Origin: Acidobacteriaceae bacterium | GTDB taxonomy: Bacteria > Acidobacteriota > Terriglobia > Terriglobales > Acidobacteriaceae | Assembly: GCA_027452245.1 (NCBI GenBank) | Contig: DAIDGW010000217.1 | Coordinates: forward strand, 1-64,000 | Length of the DNA stretch: 64,000 nt | Direction of reading: 5' to 3' | Part shown: positions 46,036 to 54,880 of the stretch, piece after piece | Position numbering within the stretch: position 1 is the stretch's first letter | Layout: the number at the start of each line of letters is the position of its first letter | Notes under the pieces: generated by a model | Told to the model about the DNA's origin: nothing | Seen by the model: only the letters and a program-made list of their open reading frames with translations | Databases searched by the model: none | Position numbers and translations under genes: made by a program

Positions 46036-47286
46036 ATGAACCCGCTGGAGGAGAAAAACCTCATCTATGACTGGGCAGCGCAGGGCCCGCGCCGCGCCCA
46101 GTGGCCCAGTCGCGTTATGATTGACGACGAAACCCTGCGCGACGGCCTGCAAAGCCCCTCGGTGACGGACCCCCCGGTCGAAACCAAACTGCAAATTCTT
46201 CACCTCATGGAGAGTCTGGGAATTGAAACGGCGGATGTCGGTTTGCCCGGCGCCGGAGCGCGGCAACAGGAGGCAGTCCTGTTGCTTTGCCGCGAGATCG
46301 CAAAGTACCGCATGCGTATCCAGGCCAATTGCGCCGCTCGCACGCTGATGGTTGATATCCGCCCCATTGCGGAAGCCACGCAACTCAGCGGCGTTCCCAT
46401 CGAAGCCTGCCTCTTCATTGGTTCCAGCCCGATTCGCCAGTATGCCGAGGAGTGGGAACTCGACGATATCCTGCGCCATTCCGGGGAGGCCATCACTTTT
46501 GCTGTGCGCGAAGGCCTGGACGTCATGTATGTCACCGAAGACACCGTTCGCTCCTCTCCGGAGCATCTGCGTGTCTTGCTCACCGCTGCAGTCGAGTGCG
46601 GCGCAAAGCGCCTTTGCCTGTGTGACACCTGTGGCGCAGCAACTCCTGATGCGGTCTACAACCTCGTCGACTGGGTCAAAATTTTGTTGCGCGACATAGG
46701 TTCTCCGCATGTCGGCATCGACTGGCACGGGCACCGCGATCGCGGCTTCGATCTGGCGAACACGATGGCTGCCATTGAAGCTGGCGCCAGCCGAGTGCAC
46801 GGCACCGCTCTCGGAATCGGAGAACGTGTGGGGAACACCCCGATTGAACAGATTCTCGTCAACCTAAAACTGCTCGGCATCCGAAACGACGACCTGACCC
46901 GTTTGCCAGATTACGTTCGCTTGGTCTCGCAGGTCACGCGGGTTACGATTCCGGTCAACACCCCGATCGTAGGCCAGGATGCTTTCCGGACAGCCACTGG
47001 GGTGCACGCCGCCGCCGTGATCAAAGCCCAAAAAAAGGGCCATACTTGGCTGGCAGACCGGATTTATTCAGGTGTCCCTGCAGGATGGATTGGCCGTTCG
47101 CAGAAAATTGAGATTGGTCCGATGTCAGGGAACTCCAATGTGCAATATTACCTTTCTTCTCACGGCATACCAGTGACCCCGGAGCTGACCAAGAGAATTA
47201 TCGAGGAAGCCAAGAAGTCTCCCCGCGTCCTGACCGATGCTGAAGTCCTGGACATTGTTCGTAGCTTCGCTTCATTGGCGACTTAA
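46036..47286 (+). CDS. DRE-TIM metallolyase (isopropylmalate/homocitrate synthase-like)
   Basis: 416 residues with the LeuA-family barrel: DDETLRDGLQSP near residue 30 (metal and substrate loop), CDTCGAATPD, the metal-binding HGH in IDWHGHRDRG, GLGIGERVGNTP-like TALGIGERVGNTP, and GVHAAAV. It would join an acyl-CoA to a 2-oxo acid or cleave the reverse. The C-terminal leucine-feedback domain of LeuA is not apparent, so it is not a simple leucine enzyme. It is the last gene of the operon. Possible roles are Re-type citrate synthesis from the acetyl-CoA produced, or an unknown side branch. It starts at ATG 46036 with GAGG upstream. Confidence 0.8.
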   Translation: MNPLEEKNLIYDWAAQGPRRAQWPSRVMIDDETLRDGLQSPSVTDPPVETKLQILHLMESLGIETADVGLPGAGARQQEAVLLLCREIAKYRMRIQANCAARTLMVDIRPIAEATQLSGVPIEACLFIGSSPIRQYAEEWELDDILRHSGEAITFAVREGLDVMYVTEDTVRSSPEHLRVLLTAAVECGAKRLCLCDTCGAATPDAVYNLVDWVKILLRDIGSPHVGIDWHGHRDRGFDLANTMAAIEAGASRVHGTALGIGERVGNTPIEQILVNLKLLGIRNDDLTRLPDYVRLVSQVTRVTIPVNTPIVGQDAFRTATGVHAAAVIKAQKKGHTWLADRIYSGVPAGWIGRSQKIEIGPMSGNSNVQYYLSSHGIPVTPELTKRIIEEAKKSPRVLTDAEVLDIVRSFASLAT

Positions 47287-47573
47287 GGGTCCGTGCGCAG
47301 CTTCACAACTGCCCTGAGCGGCTTACCGCACATCGCTGATAGTCGGGCATTAGGCAGAGTCAATTGAAGAACCGACGGCATACAAAGCGGCTCTCGCAAC
47401 CGTGCAATATATAGAGAACCAAGCTGGTGGCGATAAGAGCACTTGGACTAACTGCTGCGCTGTAGATGGTGAAGCGGCAGCGAAGTCCTTTAATAGAATG
47501 ACTGCTGTTCTGAGGTTATAATCGCGAATCTCTACACTGGCAGTCAGAACGTACCGCCATGTAGGAGTAGGAA

Positions 47574-47792
47574 ATGGCACCAAAGCGATCTTTAGCACCT
47601 TTACCTTACTTTGCCTGTGCAAGTAGCCTATTCGCGATCTGGCCATTTCGTTACTTGTGGAATAACCCTCCGCAGTTTGTTGGGAACCACGCTTGGTTGG
47701 CGATCTTCTGCTCAATCACCGTTTACTTCATTGTCATGGTGGTGTTGACGGGTTTGATGATGATCTGTTGGAATCGGTGGAAATCAAACTGA
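47574..47792 (+). CDS. Small two-helix membrane protein, unknown
   Basis: 72 residues with two hydrophobic segments (LPYFACASSLFAIWPF and AIFCSITVYFIVMVVLTGLMMICW) and a short basic tail. Start supported by GGAGTAGGAA just ahead of the ATG. No family recognised. It lies alone 290 bp behind the benzoyl-CoA operon. Confidence 0.5.
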   Translation: MAPKRSLAPLPYFACASSLFAIWPFRYLWNNPPQFVGNHAWLAIFCSITVYFIVMVVLTGLMMICWNRWKSN

Positions 47793-48502
47793 GGCCCGAT
47801 TCTTTGGCGAGGACGGTCTACAAGAAGTCACCACTGCGGTTCGACTGCGTTCACTTCGACATTCATCTCACCTAACGCGAATCCCCAAACAGACGAAGCC
47901 GAGAGCAGCCGTAACGCGCTCCTGGAAAGGGCAAACAAATCAAACCGGAGTTCACGCTGGACCTTCTTGGCTCGATAAATTTTGAAGCGATGGAGCGCTC
48001 CTGAGTTGTGCTTCCGCATTTTCCTGCTCACTCACGACAGTTCCGCTGGCGCGATCCATTCGACGATGAGGCTGCGCTCGAGTTCGTCACTCGCCGAGAT
48101 AATGACAACGACAGCGCGGCCCGGCGCCCCGCCCATGTCCAGTTGTTCACCACTGGAAATAAACTCAGTGCCGAGGTGATTGAGCTCGTCGAAGCTTCCA
48201 GGAAATGTTTCATCCATCGCGCTGCGTACTCGGCGGCGAGCCATACATGGCTGTAAGCGAGATCTTGTAGTGCCGTTCACCACTACGGAGATCTTTTCAA
48301 CGCTTGATAAACGGTTTTCTGGTTTCCGAGTAGCCGACGATTCCGCCGATGACACTTATTGGCGGTCGAGTGCTTCCCCAGCACCAGAGTGAGCATACCA
48401 GCGACACTATCTCCGTATTCGAGGTAGGGTCAGGCGCTAACTTCTTCGAATCGACCACCTTCCACAACCATCGAGTCGGGCTGCTGGCGTCTTGGCTGAG
48501 CA
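47793..48502. other. Intergenic region without a supported gene
   Basis: About 710 bp. The best frame (minus strand, 48032-48355, up to 107 residues) has no ribosome binding site or known domain. The downstream end leads into the TATAAT promoter of the first kinase. Confidence 0.35.
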
Positions 48503-48508
48503 TATAAT
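48503..48508 (+). promoter_or_regulatory. Consensus -10 box of kinase gene 1
   Basis: Perfect TATAAT with 12 nt between it and the ATG at 48521. Transcription would start about 6 nt before the start codon, and no Shine-Dalgarno sequence is present, so the message is nearly leaderless. Confidence 0.6.
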
Positions 48509-48520
48509 TACGCCTACACA

Positions 48521-51169
48521 ATGGCCCTCACCTCTGGCACGAAGCTCGGCCCCTATGAGATTCAATCGCCGCTCGGAGCAGGCGGAATGGGGGAGGTGTA
48601 CCGCGCGCGGGACACAAGACTGGATCGATCCGTCGCCATCAAAGTGCTGCCGCAACAATTTGCGCGCGATGCGGCGATGAAGCAGCGCTTTGATCGCGAA
48701 GCGAGGACCATCTCCACGTTGAACCATCCCAACATCTGCCATCTCTACGACGTAGGCAGCCAGAATGGCGTTGATTTTCTGGTGATGGAGTTGCTAGAAG
48801 GCGAGTCGCTGGCCGACCGGTTGAGCAAAGGCCCTCTGCCCCTGGAAAAGGCGCTGAAAACAGCTGGAGAGATCGCCGAGGCGCTCGACCGAGCCCACCG
48901 CGCGGGCATCGTGCATCGGGACCTGAAGCCCGGCAACATCATGCTCACCAAGACCGGGGCCAAATTGCTCGACTTCGGTCTTGCCAAACCCGCGGCGACC
49001 GGAACGATGTTAGACAGTCAGGCCGTCACGGAAGCGACGCAAACATCCCCGCTGACGGCGCGGGGCTCGCTGGTGGGAACGTTCCAGTACATGTCGCCGG
49101 AGCAAATCGAGGGAAGAGAAGCCGACGTGCGTAGCGACATCTTCTCCTTCGGCGCGGTCCTCTATGAGATGGTGACCGGCCAGCGCGCCTTCGGCGGAAG
49201 CACGCCGGCGAGCGTTATAGCCGCCGTCCTCAACTCGAAGCCGAAGCCAATCCTGGAGATACAGCCGCTGACGCCTGCGGCACTCGATCGCCTGGTCGGG
49301 ACTTGTCTGGAAAAGGAGCCCGAACTGCGCTGGCAGACTGCTTACGATATCAAACTCCACCTGGGCGCGATCCACGAGCTGGGCGGTCCGGCGATTTTGT
49401 CTTCATCCCAAAGGCGCAGCCTCAGCAGGAGGGCAGTGGTTGCCGTCGCAGCTGTGCTGGTTATCGCAAGCACAATCGTGTGGTGGCTTCCCCGGTCTGG
49501 GGTGCCCGGAACTCAGGTGCACTCCTCAATATTGCCGCCCGAGGGACAACAGTTCGATCCCAACGATTTTGCCATCTCGCCTGACGGGAGCATGATCGCC
49601 TATACCACATTAGGTCAGCAAGGTGGATTGTGGCTGCGGCGGCTCGCTACTGGCAAAGATGAACAGTTGCCAGGAACCGAGCCAGCTTCCTTCCCGTTCT
49701 GGTCTCCGGATAGCCGCTCAATCGGTTTCTTCAGCAATTCCATGCTGAGGAGAGTCGATGTGGCAGGCGGCCCGGCGGTCACACTGGCCGAGGTACATGG
49801 GGAGCGCGGCGCCACCTGGGGCGCTGACGGGACGATTCTGTTTGCTGGTGACTATGGGAAGTCGGGCCTTCGCCGTGTGAGCGCACAGGGAGGACCGGTG
49901 ACCGCCGTCACGCACGTCGATTCGGCGCGCGGCGAAGACAGTCATCGCTTGCCGTCTCTACTGCCGGATGGCCGCCACGTTCTTTTTTTCATGAGCAGCG
50001 CCCGGACACCGTTTGGCAGCAATCCGAATGACAACATTGCGGGGATTTACCTGCTGGACCTGAAGACCGGCAGGACCGAGTATCTGACCCGCTCCGACTC
50101 GGGAGCACAATATGCGAACGGTTACCTGTTTTACACGCTGCAGCAGAACCTGGTGGCACAGGAGATAGGCCGGGGTGATCGAATCGTCGGCGCTCCCCAC
50201 CCGATCGCAGAACAGGTACAGTACGACGCCAATGAGTGGCACGCCGGCTTCAGTGTCAGCGATCGGCTGATCGCCTGGGCAACTGCGCCGAGCATGACCA
50301 GTCGGCTCGCCTGGTACAACCGCGACGGGAAAGAAATCGGAACGGTCAATGTGAAAGGGTCCCCGTATGTGGTATCGCTGTCCCCGGACGGCACGAAGGT
50401 CGCCACTAGCGTGGGCCAACTTGGCGGCGACGCGGACGTGTGGGTCTATGACCTGGTTCATGGCGGAGAAACCCGTTTGACTTTTGGCAACAACTTCGGC
50501 TTCTCTCCCATATGGACTCCGGACGGGCAGGCGGTCACCTACATTTCGGCGGAGCGCGATGCCGGAGGCGACGAGATTGTCAGCAAGCCCAGCACGGGTT
50601 TGGGAACGGAAGCCGTGGTGGTAGCGCATGCCTCCCGGGTGGTGCCTAACGCTTGGTCGCCCGATGGACGGCACCTGCTGTACATGAACTTCGACGGGGG
50701 GAAGGGCCCGCGTCTCTGGGTACACGACATGGGGTCGAATCCGAGCGACCATCCGCTCCTGCAGACTGATTCGAGCGCAGGGGAGGCCCGATTCTCCCCG
50801 GATGGCAAATGGATCGCTTACAGTTCCGGTTATGAGGTGTACGTTGTGCCTTATCCCAGCTTGTCGACTCGCTATGCCATCTCGAGCGGCAAAGCTGCCC
50901 AACCGGTTTGGGCAAGAGATGGCAGGCAGCTTTATTTCATAGCCGCAGACGGCACGTTAATGTCCGCCAGCCTCACGGAAAGGGCTGACGGTCTGCAGGT
51001 CGGCCAGCCGCGGGCGCTGTTTCAGACGAATATCATTCAGGTGGTCGAAGCCTACACACAGTTCGATGTGTCTCCGGACGGCAGCCGCTTCTTGATCAAC
51101 ACCCGCATCGAACACGATCGCCAGCCGATCAGCATTATCGAGAACTGGATCTCAGGACTGAAAAAATAA
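48521..51169 (+). CDS. Serine/threonine protein kinase with TolB-like propeller, paralogue 1
   Basis: 882 residues. An N-terminal kinase domain (1-280): glycine loop GAGGMGEVY, ATP Lys41 (VAIKVL), catalytic loop HRDLKPGN (Asp134), DFGLAK, and activation-segment GTFQYMSPEQ. A single transmembrane helix at about 305-325 (AVVAVAAVLVIASTIVWWLP) follows. The external part holds repeats of SPDG and WSPDGR type (PFWSPDSRSIGFF, SPDGTKVATS, FSPDGKWIAYS), the TolB/WD40-like propeller. It probably senses an extracellular cue; the target is unknown. It belongs to a family expanded in soil Acidobacteriota. Confidence 0.9.
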   Translation: MALTSGTKLGPYEIQSPLGAGGMGEVYRARDTRLDRSVAIKVLPQQFARDAAMKQRFDREARTISTLNHPNICHLYDVGSQNGVDFLVMELLEGESLADRLSKGPLPLEKALKTAGEIAEALDRAHRAGIVHRDLKPGNIMLTKTGAKLLDFGLAKPAATGTMLDSQAVTEATQTSPLTARGSLVGTFQYMSPEQIEGREADVRSDIFSFGAVLYEMVTGQRAFGGSTPASVIAAVLNSKPKPILEIQPLTPAALDRLVGTCLEKEPELRWQTAYDIKLHLGAIHELGGPAILSSSQRRSLSRRAVVAVAAVLVIASTIVWWLPRSGVPGTQVHSSILPPEGQQFDPNDFAISPDGSMIAYTTLGQQGGLWLRRLATGKDEQLPGTEPASFPFWSPDSRSIGFFSNSMLRRVDVAGGPAVTLAEVHGERGATWGADGTILFAGDYGKSGLRRVSAQGGPVTAVTHVDSARGEDSHRLPSLLPDGRHVLFFMSSARTPFGSNPNDNIAGIYLLDLKTGRTEYLTRSDSGAQYANGYLFYTLQQNLVAQEIGRGDRIVGAPHPIAEQVQYDANEWHAGFSVSDRLIAWATAPSMTSRLAWYNRDGKEIGTVNVKGSPYVVSLSPDGTKVATSVGQLGGDADVWVYDLVHGGETRLTFGNNFGFSPIWTPDGQAVTYISAERDAGGDEIVSKPSTGLGTEAVVVAHASRVVPNAWSPDGRHLLYMNFDGGKGPRLWVHDMGSNPSDHPLLQTDSSAGEARFSPDGKWIAYSSGYEVYVVPYPSLSTRYAISSGKAAQPVWARDGRQLYFIAADGTLMSASLTERADGLQVGQPRALFQTNIIQVVEAYTQFDVSPDGSRFLINTRIEHDRQPISIIENWISGLKK

Positions 51170-51293
51170 GCGTCATCTTTTTAACGACGAAAGCTTTGCG
51201 CCGGTTTAAGTGAGCAGGACACGGTGGAAGGACTGTCTCTGGTTTGCCGACTATCGAACCAGGGGCGGATCGGCTACCGAGTGCGGCGTCGGC

Positions 51294-51299
51294 TATAAT
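51294..51299 (+). promoter_or_regulatory. Consensus -10 box of kinase gene 2
   Basis: Perfect TATAAT with 11 nt before the ATG at 51311, the same arrangement as for the first kinase, again with no Shine-Dalgarno sequence. Confidence 0.6.
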
Positions 51300-51310
51300 T
51301 GGCCGCACCC

Positions 51311-54061
51311 ATGGCTTTCCCCGCTGGCACGAAATTTGGCCCCTACGAAATCCAGTCTTTGCTTGGCGCGGGCGGCATGGGCGAAGTGTACCGTGCCAGG
51401 GACACTCGTTTGGATCGCGCCGTTGCCATCAAAGTTCTGGCTTCCCATCTTTCGTCTTCGCCGGAGCTGAAGCAGCGCATGGAGCGCGAGGCTCGGGCCA
51501 TTTCCTCGCTGAATCATCCCAACATATGCCATCTCTACGACATCGGTTCGCACGATGGTACCGATTACCTGGTGATGGAGTTCCTCGAAGGGGAAACTCT
51601 TGCCGCGCGGCTTCGCAGGGGCGCGATGCCATTCAACGAAGCTCTGAAGATCGGGGCTGCCGTTGCCGAGGCGCTTGCCGTGGCGCATCGGCACGGGATT
51701 GTGCACCGCGATCTGAAGCCAGGCAACATTATGCTGACGAAGGCCGGCGCAAAGCTGATGGACTTCGGACTGGCGAAGTCCGCGGTTACTGGTTTTGACA
51801 CAGCGGGGGCCAGCGCACCTCTTTTGTCGGCAGCAAGGACCATTAGCGAAGCCAGTCCCATATCTCCGCTGACAACAGCCGGTGCGGTCGTCGGCACGAT
51901 CCAGTACATGTCACCAGAGCAGGTGGAGGGACAAGAGGTTGACGGGCGAACCGACGTTTTTTCGTTCGGTGCAGTGCTGTACGAGATGATCACAGGCAAG
52001 CGTGCCTTTGAGGGAAAAAGCCAGTTAAGTGTGGCCAGCGCGATTCTGGAAAAAGAGCCGGATTCCATCAGTACGCTGAAGCCAATGACTCCTCCGGCTC
52101 TCGACCGAACGATTCGGAAGTGCCTGGCGAAAAGTCTAGAAGAGAGATGGCAAAGTGCCGGTGACCTGGCAACGCAACTGACCTGGATGATGGATACGAG
52201 CGCCACCGGCCCCGGAGTGGCGGCGCAGGGCACGGAGCGGCCTGAGCATTGGGGGCGCTTCAGCTGGCTGGTAGGAGCCCTGCTGAGCATGCTGTTGATC
52301 GGCGGTGTATGGGTCTGGATGAGTCTGCACCGGGCTACGGCCGTGGGGCAGGTGATGCGGTTCAGCATGGAATTGCCGGAAGGCGATGCGCTGGGCGGAA
52401 CGTGGTACTGGTATCCGAGTATCGCGATCTCGGCGGATGGATCGCAGGTCGCGTACGTCACTCATCGTGGAGGCGATTCGCAGATCTATTTGCGCCCCAT
52501 CGGAGATACAACCCCGAGGGCGATTCCTGGGACGGAGAGAGCGGACATGCCGTTCTTTTCGCCGGATGGACAGTGGCTGGGAATCTACGCTGGCGGAAAG
52601 ATCAAAAAAGTGCCGCTGGCGGGCGGGCCGACAGTGACCATCGCGGAAACGGCGTTCAAGGGAGGTACATGGGGATCCGATGGCACGATTTATTTTGGGG
52701 ATGGCTCCGGCTTGATGAAAGTAGCGGCGACCGGGGGAGAGCCGCAGAGGGTCACCACCCTTGACGCCAGGAGCGGCGAGACGGACCAGGTCTTTCCCGA
52801 AGTGCTGCCGGGAGGCAAGGCGCTTCTTTTCACGGTGCTTAACATGCAGCAGCCCTCCTTTGACGAGGCCGATATTGCGCTGGTCGAACTGGCAACTGGC
52901 AAGCGTAAGATCCTGATTAAGCAAGGAACGGATCCGCACTACGTTTCGAGCGGGCACCTGGTTTTCATTCGCGCGGGAGAGTTGCTGGCAGTGCCGTTTG
53001 ACGTCGACCACCTCGAGATCAAGGGAGCAGCAGTACCGGTGGTGGAGAACGTTCTGGAGAATCCACGCATCGGCGCCGGGCAATATGCCGTGTCAAAGGA
53101 CGGCCTACTGGTGTACATCCCCGGCGGCGTCACCTACGGCGAGCACGAAATGGTGATGGTTGACAGAGCCGGTAACGCGAAACCGCTGACATCGAACAAG
53201 AGGCCGTATGAAGACTTTACGATCTCGCCGGACGGCAAATATCTCGCCATCACGATCGAAGGACCGGTCACGAATACGTGGATCCATGACATCGCGCGCG
53301 ATACCGAAACGCGATTCAACTTTGGGATCGAGAACCGCGACCCCACCTGGACGCCGGACGGGAAACGCATTGCATACAGCGGGTTCAAGGATGGGAAGTA
53401 CGCGGTCTTATGGAAACCGCTGGATGGAAGCGCGCCCGAAGAGCCATTAATCCTCAGCGATCACTCGGCGGACGCATGGTTCTTTTCGCCCGACGGAGGC
53501 ACGCTGCTTTACGCCGACTGGCAATTCGGGGGAGCCCTGAACATCGGCGCCTTGCCGCTGCAGGACCGGGAACATGCCAGGTTGATCTTTCCTGCCAAGT
53601 ACAACGTCGAGTGGGCGATCTTGTCGCCGGACGGAAAGTGGATCGCTTACGACTCGGACGAATCCGGAAGACCGGAAGTGTACGTAGCACCGTATCCTGC
53701 CCTGGAACCTCGGGAGCGTATCTCGACAGATGGTGGTCTGCATCCCCTCTGGGCGCCGAACGGACGGGAGCTTTACTACCGGATGGGAACGACCCAGGAG
53801 GACATGGAGCGGCGATTCCTGGGCGAGAAGACACGGGTCATGGCAGTCTCAATTGAGACCAAACCAGCCCTTAAGGCAGGCAAGCCGCATATGCTGTTTG
53901 AGGGACCGTACTTCGAGAGCGGGCACGATATCGCCATCACACCGGACGGGAAAGGATTCATTCTGATCCGGGAGAACGATACGCAGACAGGGCCGAAAGA
54001 AATAGAGGTAGTGGTGAATTGGCCGCAAGAATTGCGGCAGAGGGTCCGGGTGGGGAATTGA
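51311..54061 (+). CDS. Serine/threonine protein kinase with TolB-like propeller, paralogue 2
   Basis: 916 residues, same architecture as the neighbouring kinase: GAGGMGEVY loop, Lys41, HRDLKPGN catalytic loop, DFGLAK, YMSPEQVEGQEV. The transmembrane helix lies at about 320-340 (LVGALLSMLLIGGVWVW), with a propeller of SPDG-type repeats beyond it (FSPDGQWLGIY, SPDGKYLAIT, WTPDGKRIAYS). The two kinase domains align closely, so the pair arose by tandem duplication. An in-frame TTG at 51299 is part of the -10 box and so cannot be the start. Confidence 0.9.
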   Translation: MAFPAGTKFGPYEIQSLLGAGGMGEVYRARDTRLDRAVAIKVLASHLSSSPELKQRMEREARAISSLNHPNICHLYDIGSHDGTDYLVMEFLEGETLAARLRRGAMPFNEALKIGAAVAEALAVAHRHGIVHRDLKPGNIMLTKAGAKLMDFGLAKSAVTGFDTAGASAPLLSAARTISEASPISPLTTAGAVVGTIQYMSPEQVEGQEVDGRTDVFSFGAVLYEMITGKRAFEGKSQLSVASAILEKEPDSISTLKPMTPPALDRTIRKCLAKSLEERWQSAGDLATQLTWMMDTSATGPGVAAQGTERPEHWGRFSWLVGALLSMLLIGGVWVWMSLHRATAVGQVMRFSMELPEGDALGGTWYWYPSIAISADGSQVAYVTHRGGDSQIYLRPIGDTTPRAIPGTERADMPFFSPDGQWLGIYAGGKIKKVPLAGGPTVTIAETAFKGGTWGSDGTIYFGDGSGLMKVAATGGEPQRVTTLDARSGETDQVFPEVLPGGKALLFTVLNMQQPSFDEADIALVELATGKRKILIKQGTDPHYVSSGHLVFIRAGELLAVPFDVDHLEIKGAAVPVVENVLENPRIGAGQYAVSKDGLLVYIPGGVTYGEHEMVMVDRAGNAKPLTSNKRPYEDFTISPDGKYLAITIEGPVTNTWIHDIARDTETRFNFGIENRDPTWTPDGKRIAYSGFKDGKYAVLWKPLDGSAPEEPLILSDHSADAWFFSPDGGTLLYADWQFGGALNIGALPLQDREHARLIFPAKYNVEWAILSPDGKWIAYDSDESGRPEVYVAPYPALEPRERISTDGGLHPLWAPNGRELYYRMGTTQEDMERRFLGEKTRVMAVSIETKPALKAGKPHMLFEGPYFESGHDIAITPDGKGFILIRENDTQTGPKEIEVVVNWPQELRQRVRVGN

Positions 54062-54259
54062 TCTTGGGACTTTGGGGCAGTCCTGGAAACTGGAAACCTG
54101 AATCATTCCTGCTGCGGGCTCCTGGCGAGCAATTTGGCAATAGCCGGAAGGATCACGGGCAAAGAAGAAGTCAACTGCGCGATCGCCGACGATCACCCAC
54201 TCCCGTCAGAAGGATGTGAAAGGCCTCCCATGCCCTGCGCTGTACTGACGCACAACTTT

Positions 54260-54424
54260 ATGGCGTTGGCCTCCGGTGCCAAAGTCGGACCGTACGAAAT
54301 ACTCTCGGCCCTTGGCGCGGGCGGCATGGGGAAGTCTACAAAGCGCGCGATACTCGCCTCGATCGAACTGTCGCCATCAAGATCCTCTCTAAGCATCTTT
54401 CCGCCCGCCGCGCTCTATCAGTAG
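54260..54424 (+). pseudogene. Broken third kinase paralogue (5' fragment)
   Basis: The first 24 codons read MALASGAKVGPYEILSALGA and GGMG, the same N-terminus as the two intact kinases. A one-base deletion at about 54331 shifts the frame: restoring it gives EVYKARDTRLDRTVAIKIL. In the present frame the product ends at 54424 after 54 residues. Beyond about position 54410 even the restored frame loses kinase similarity, so the gene is truncated too. A third tandem copy that decayed is the simplest reading. Confidence 0.8.
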
Positions 54425-54880
54425 GACCTCTTCGGAAATAGTTGGGTGGCGTACATCGTTAGATTTGAAATCACCCAAGATCAAGAGCGTCTTACTGCCC
54501 CTAATCCGCCGTTCCGTTCAACTCCAGGAATGCCCACTGCCGGGCGTTGAAATTGCCAGGAACACGATCTCGGCCTGACTCGACCCATTTTCTTCATCAG
54601 ATCCGAGCCGTGCTCTGGCAGCGAGTTAAATCGGTTTAACCGCTGCGTGTATGTGTATGAAAATAAAATAGATAAACCATTATATTTACACAGGGCCTGG
54701 GCGGTAGATCTACTCTCGATTCAGCGGATTAGAAGTGCTCTGCACCGGTGCGGGTGCATCGCGTTGCGCAAACGGGCTTGACTTTTCCTTCGCCAGAAAG
54801 CCCCTTTTTTGCTTTCACGGCTGCCCCTCTGATTTTTCTAACACCGACCCGAGATGCGGCGGCCCGTCTAAGATAGTGCG
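54425..54880. other. Intergenic region with AT-rich patch
   Basis: About 455 bp with no supported gene. A distinctly AT-rich stretch near 54650-54690 (for example AAATAAAATAGATAAACC) stands out in otherwise GC-rich DNA. It may belong to the promoter of the TonB gene or be debris from the decayed kinase copy. Confidence 0.35.

Noticed and set aside
48032-48355. 107-residue minus-strand frame before the first kinase gene
   Set aside because: No start signal, no family resemblance, and competing frames of similar size overlap it on the other strand.
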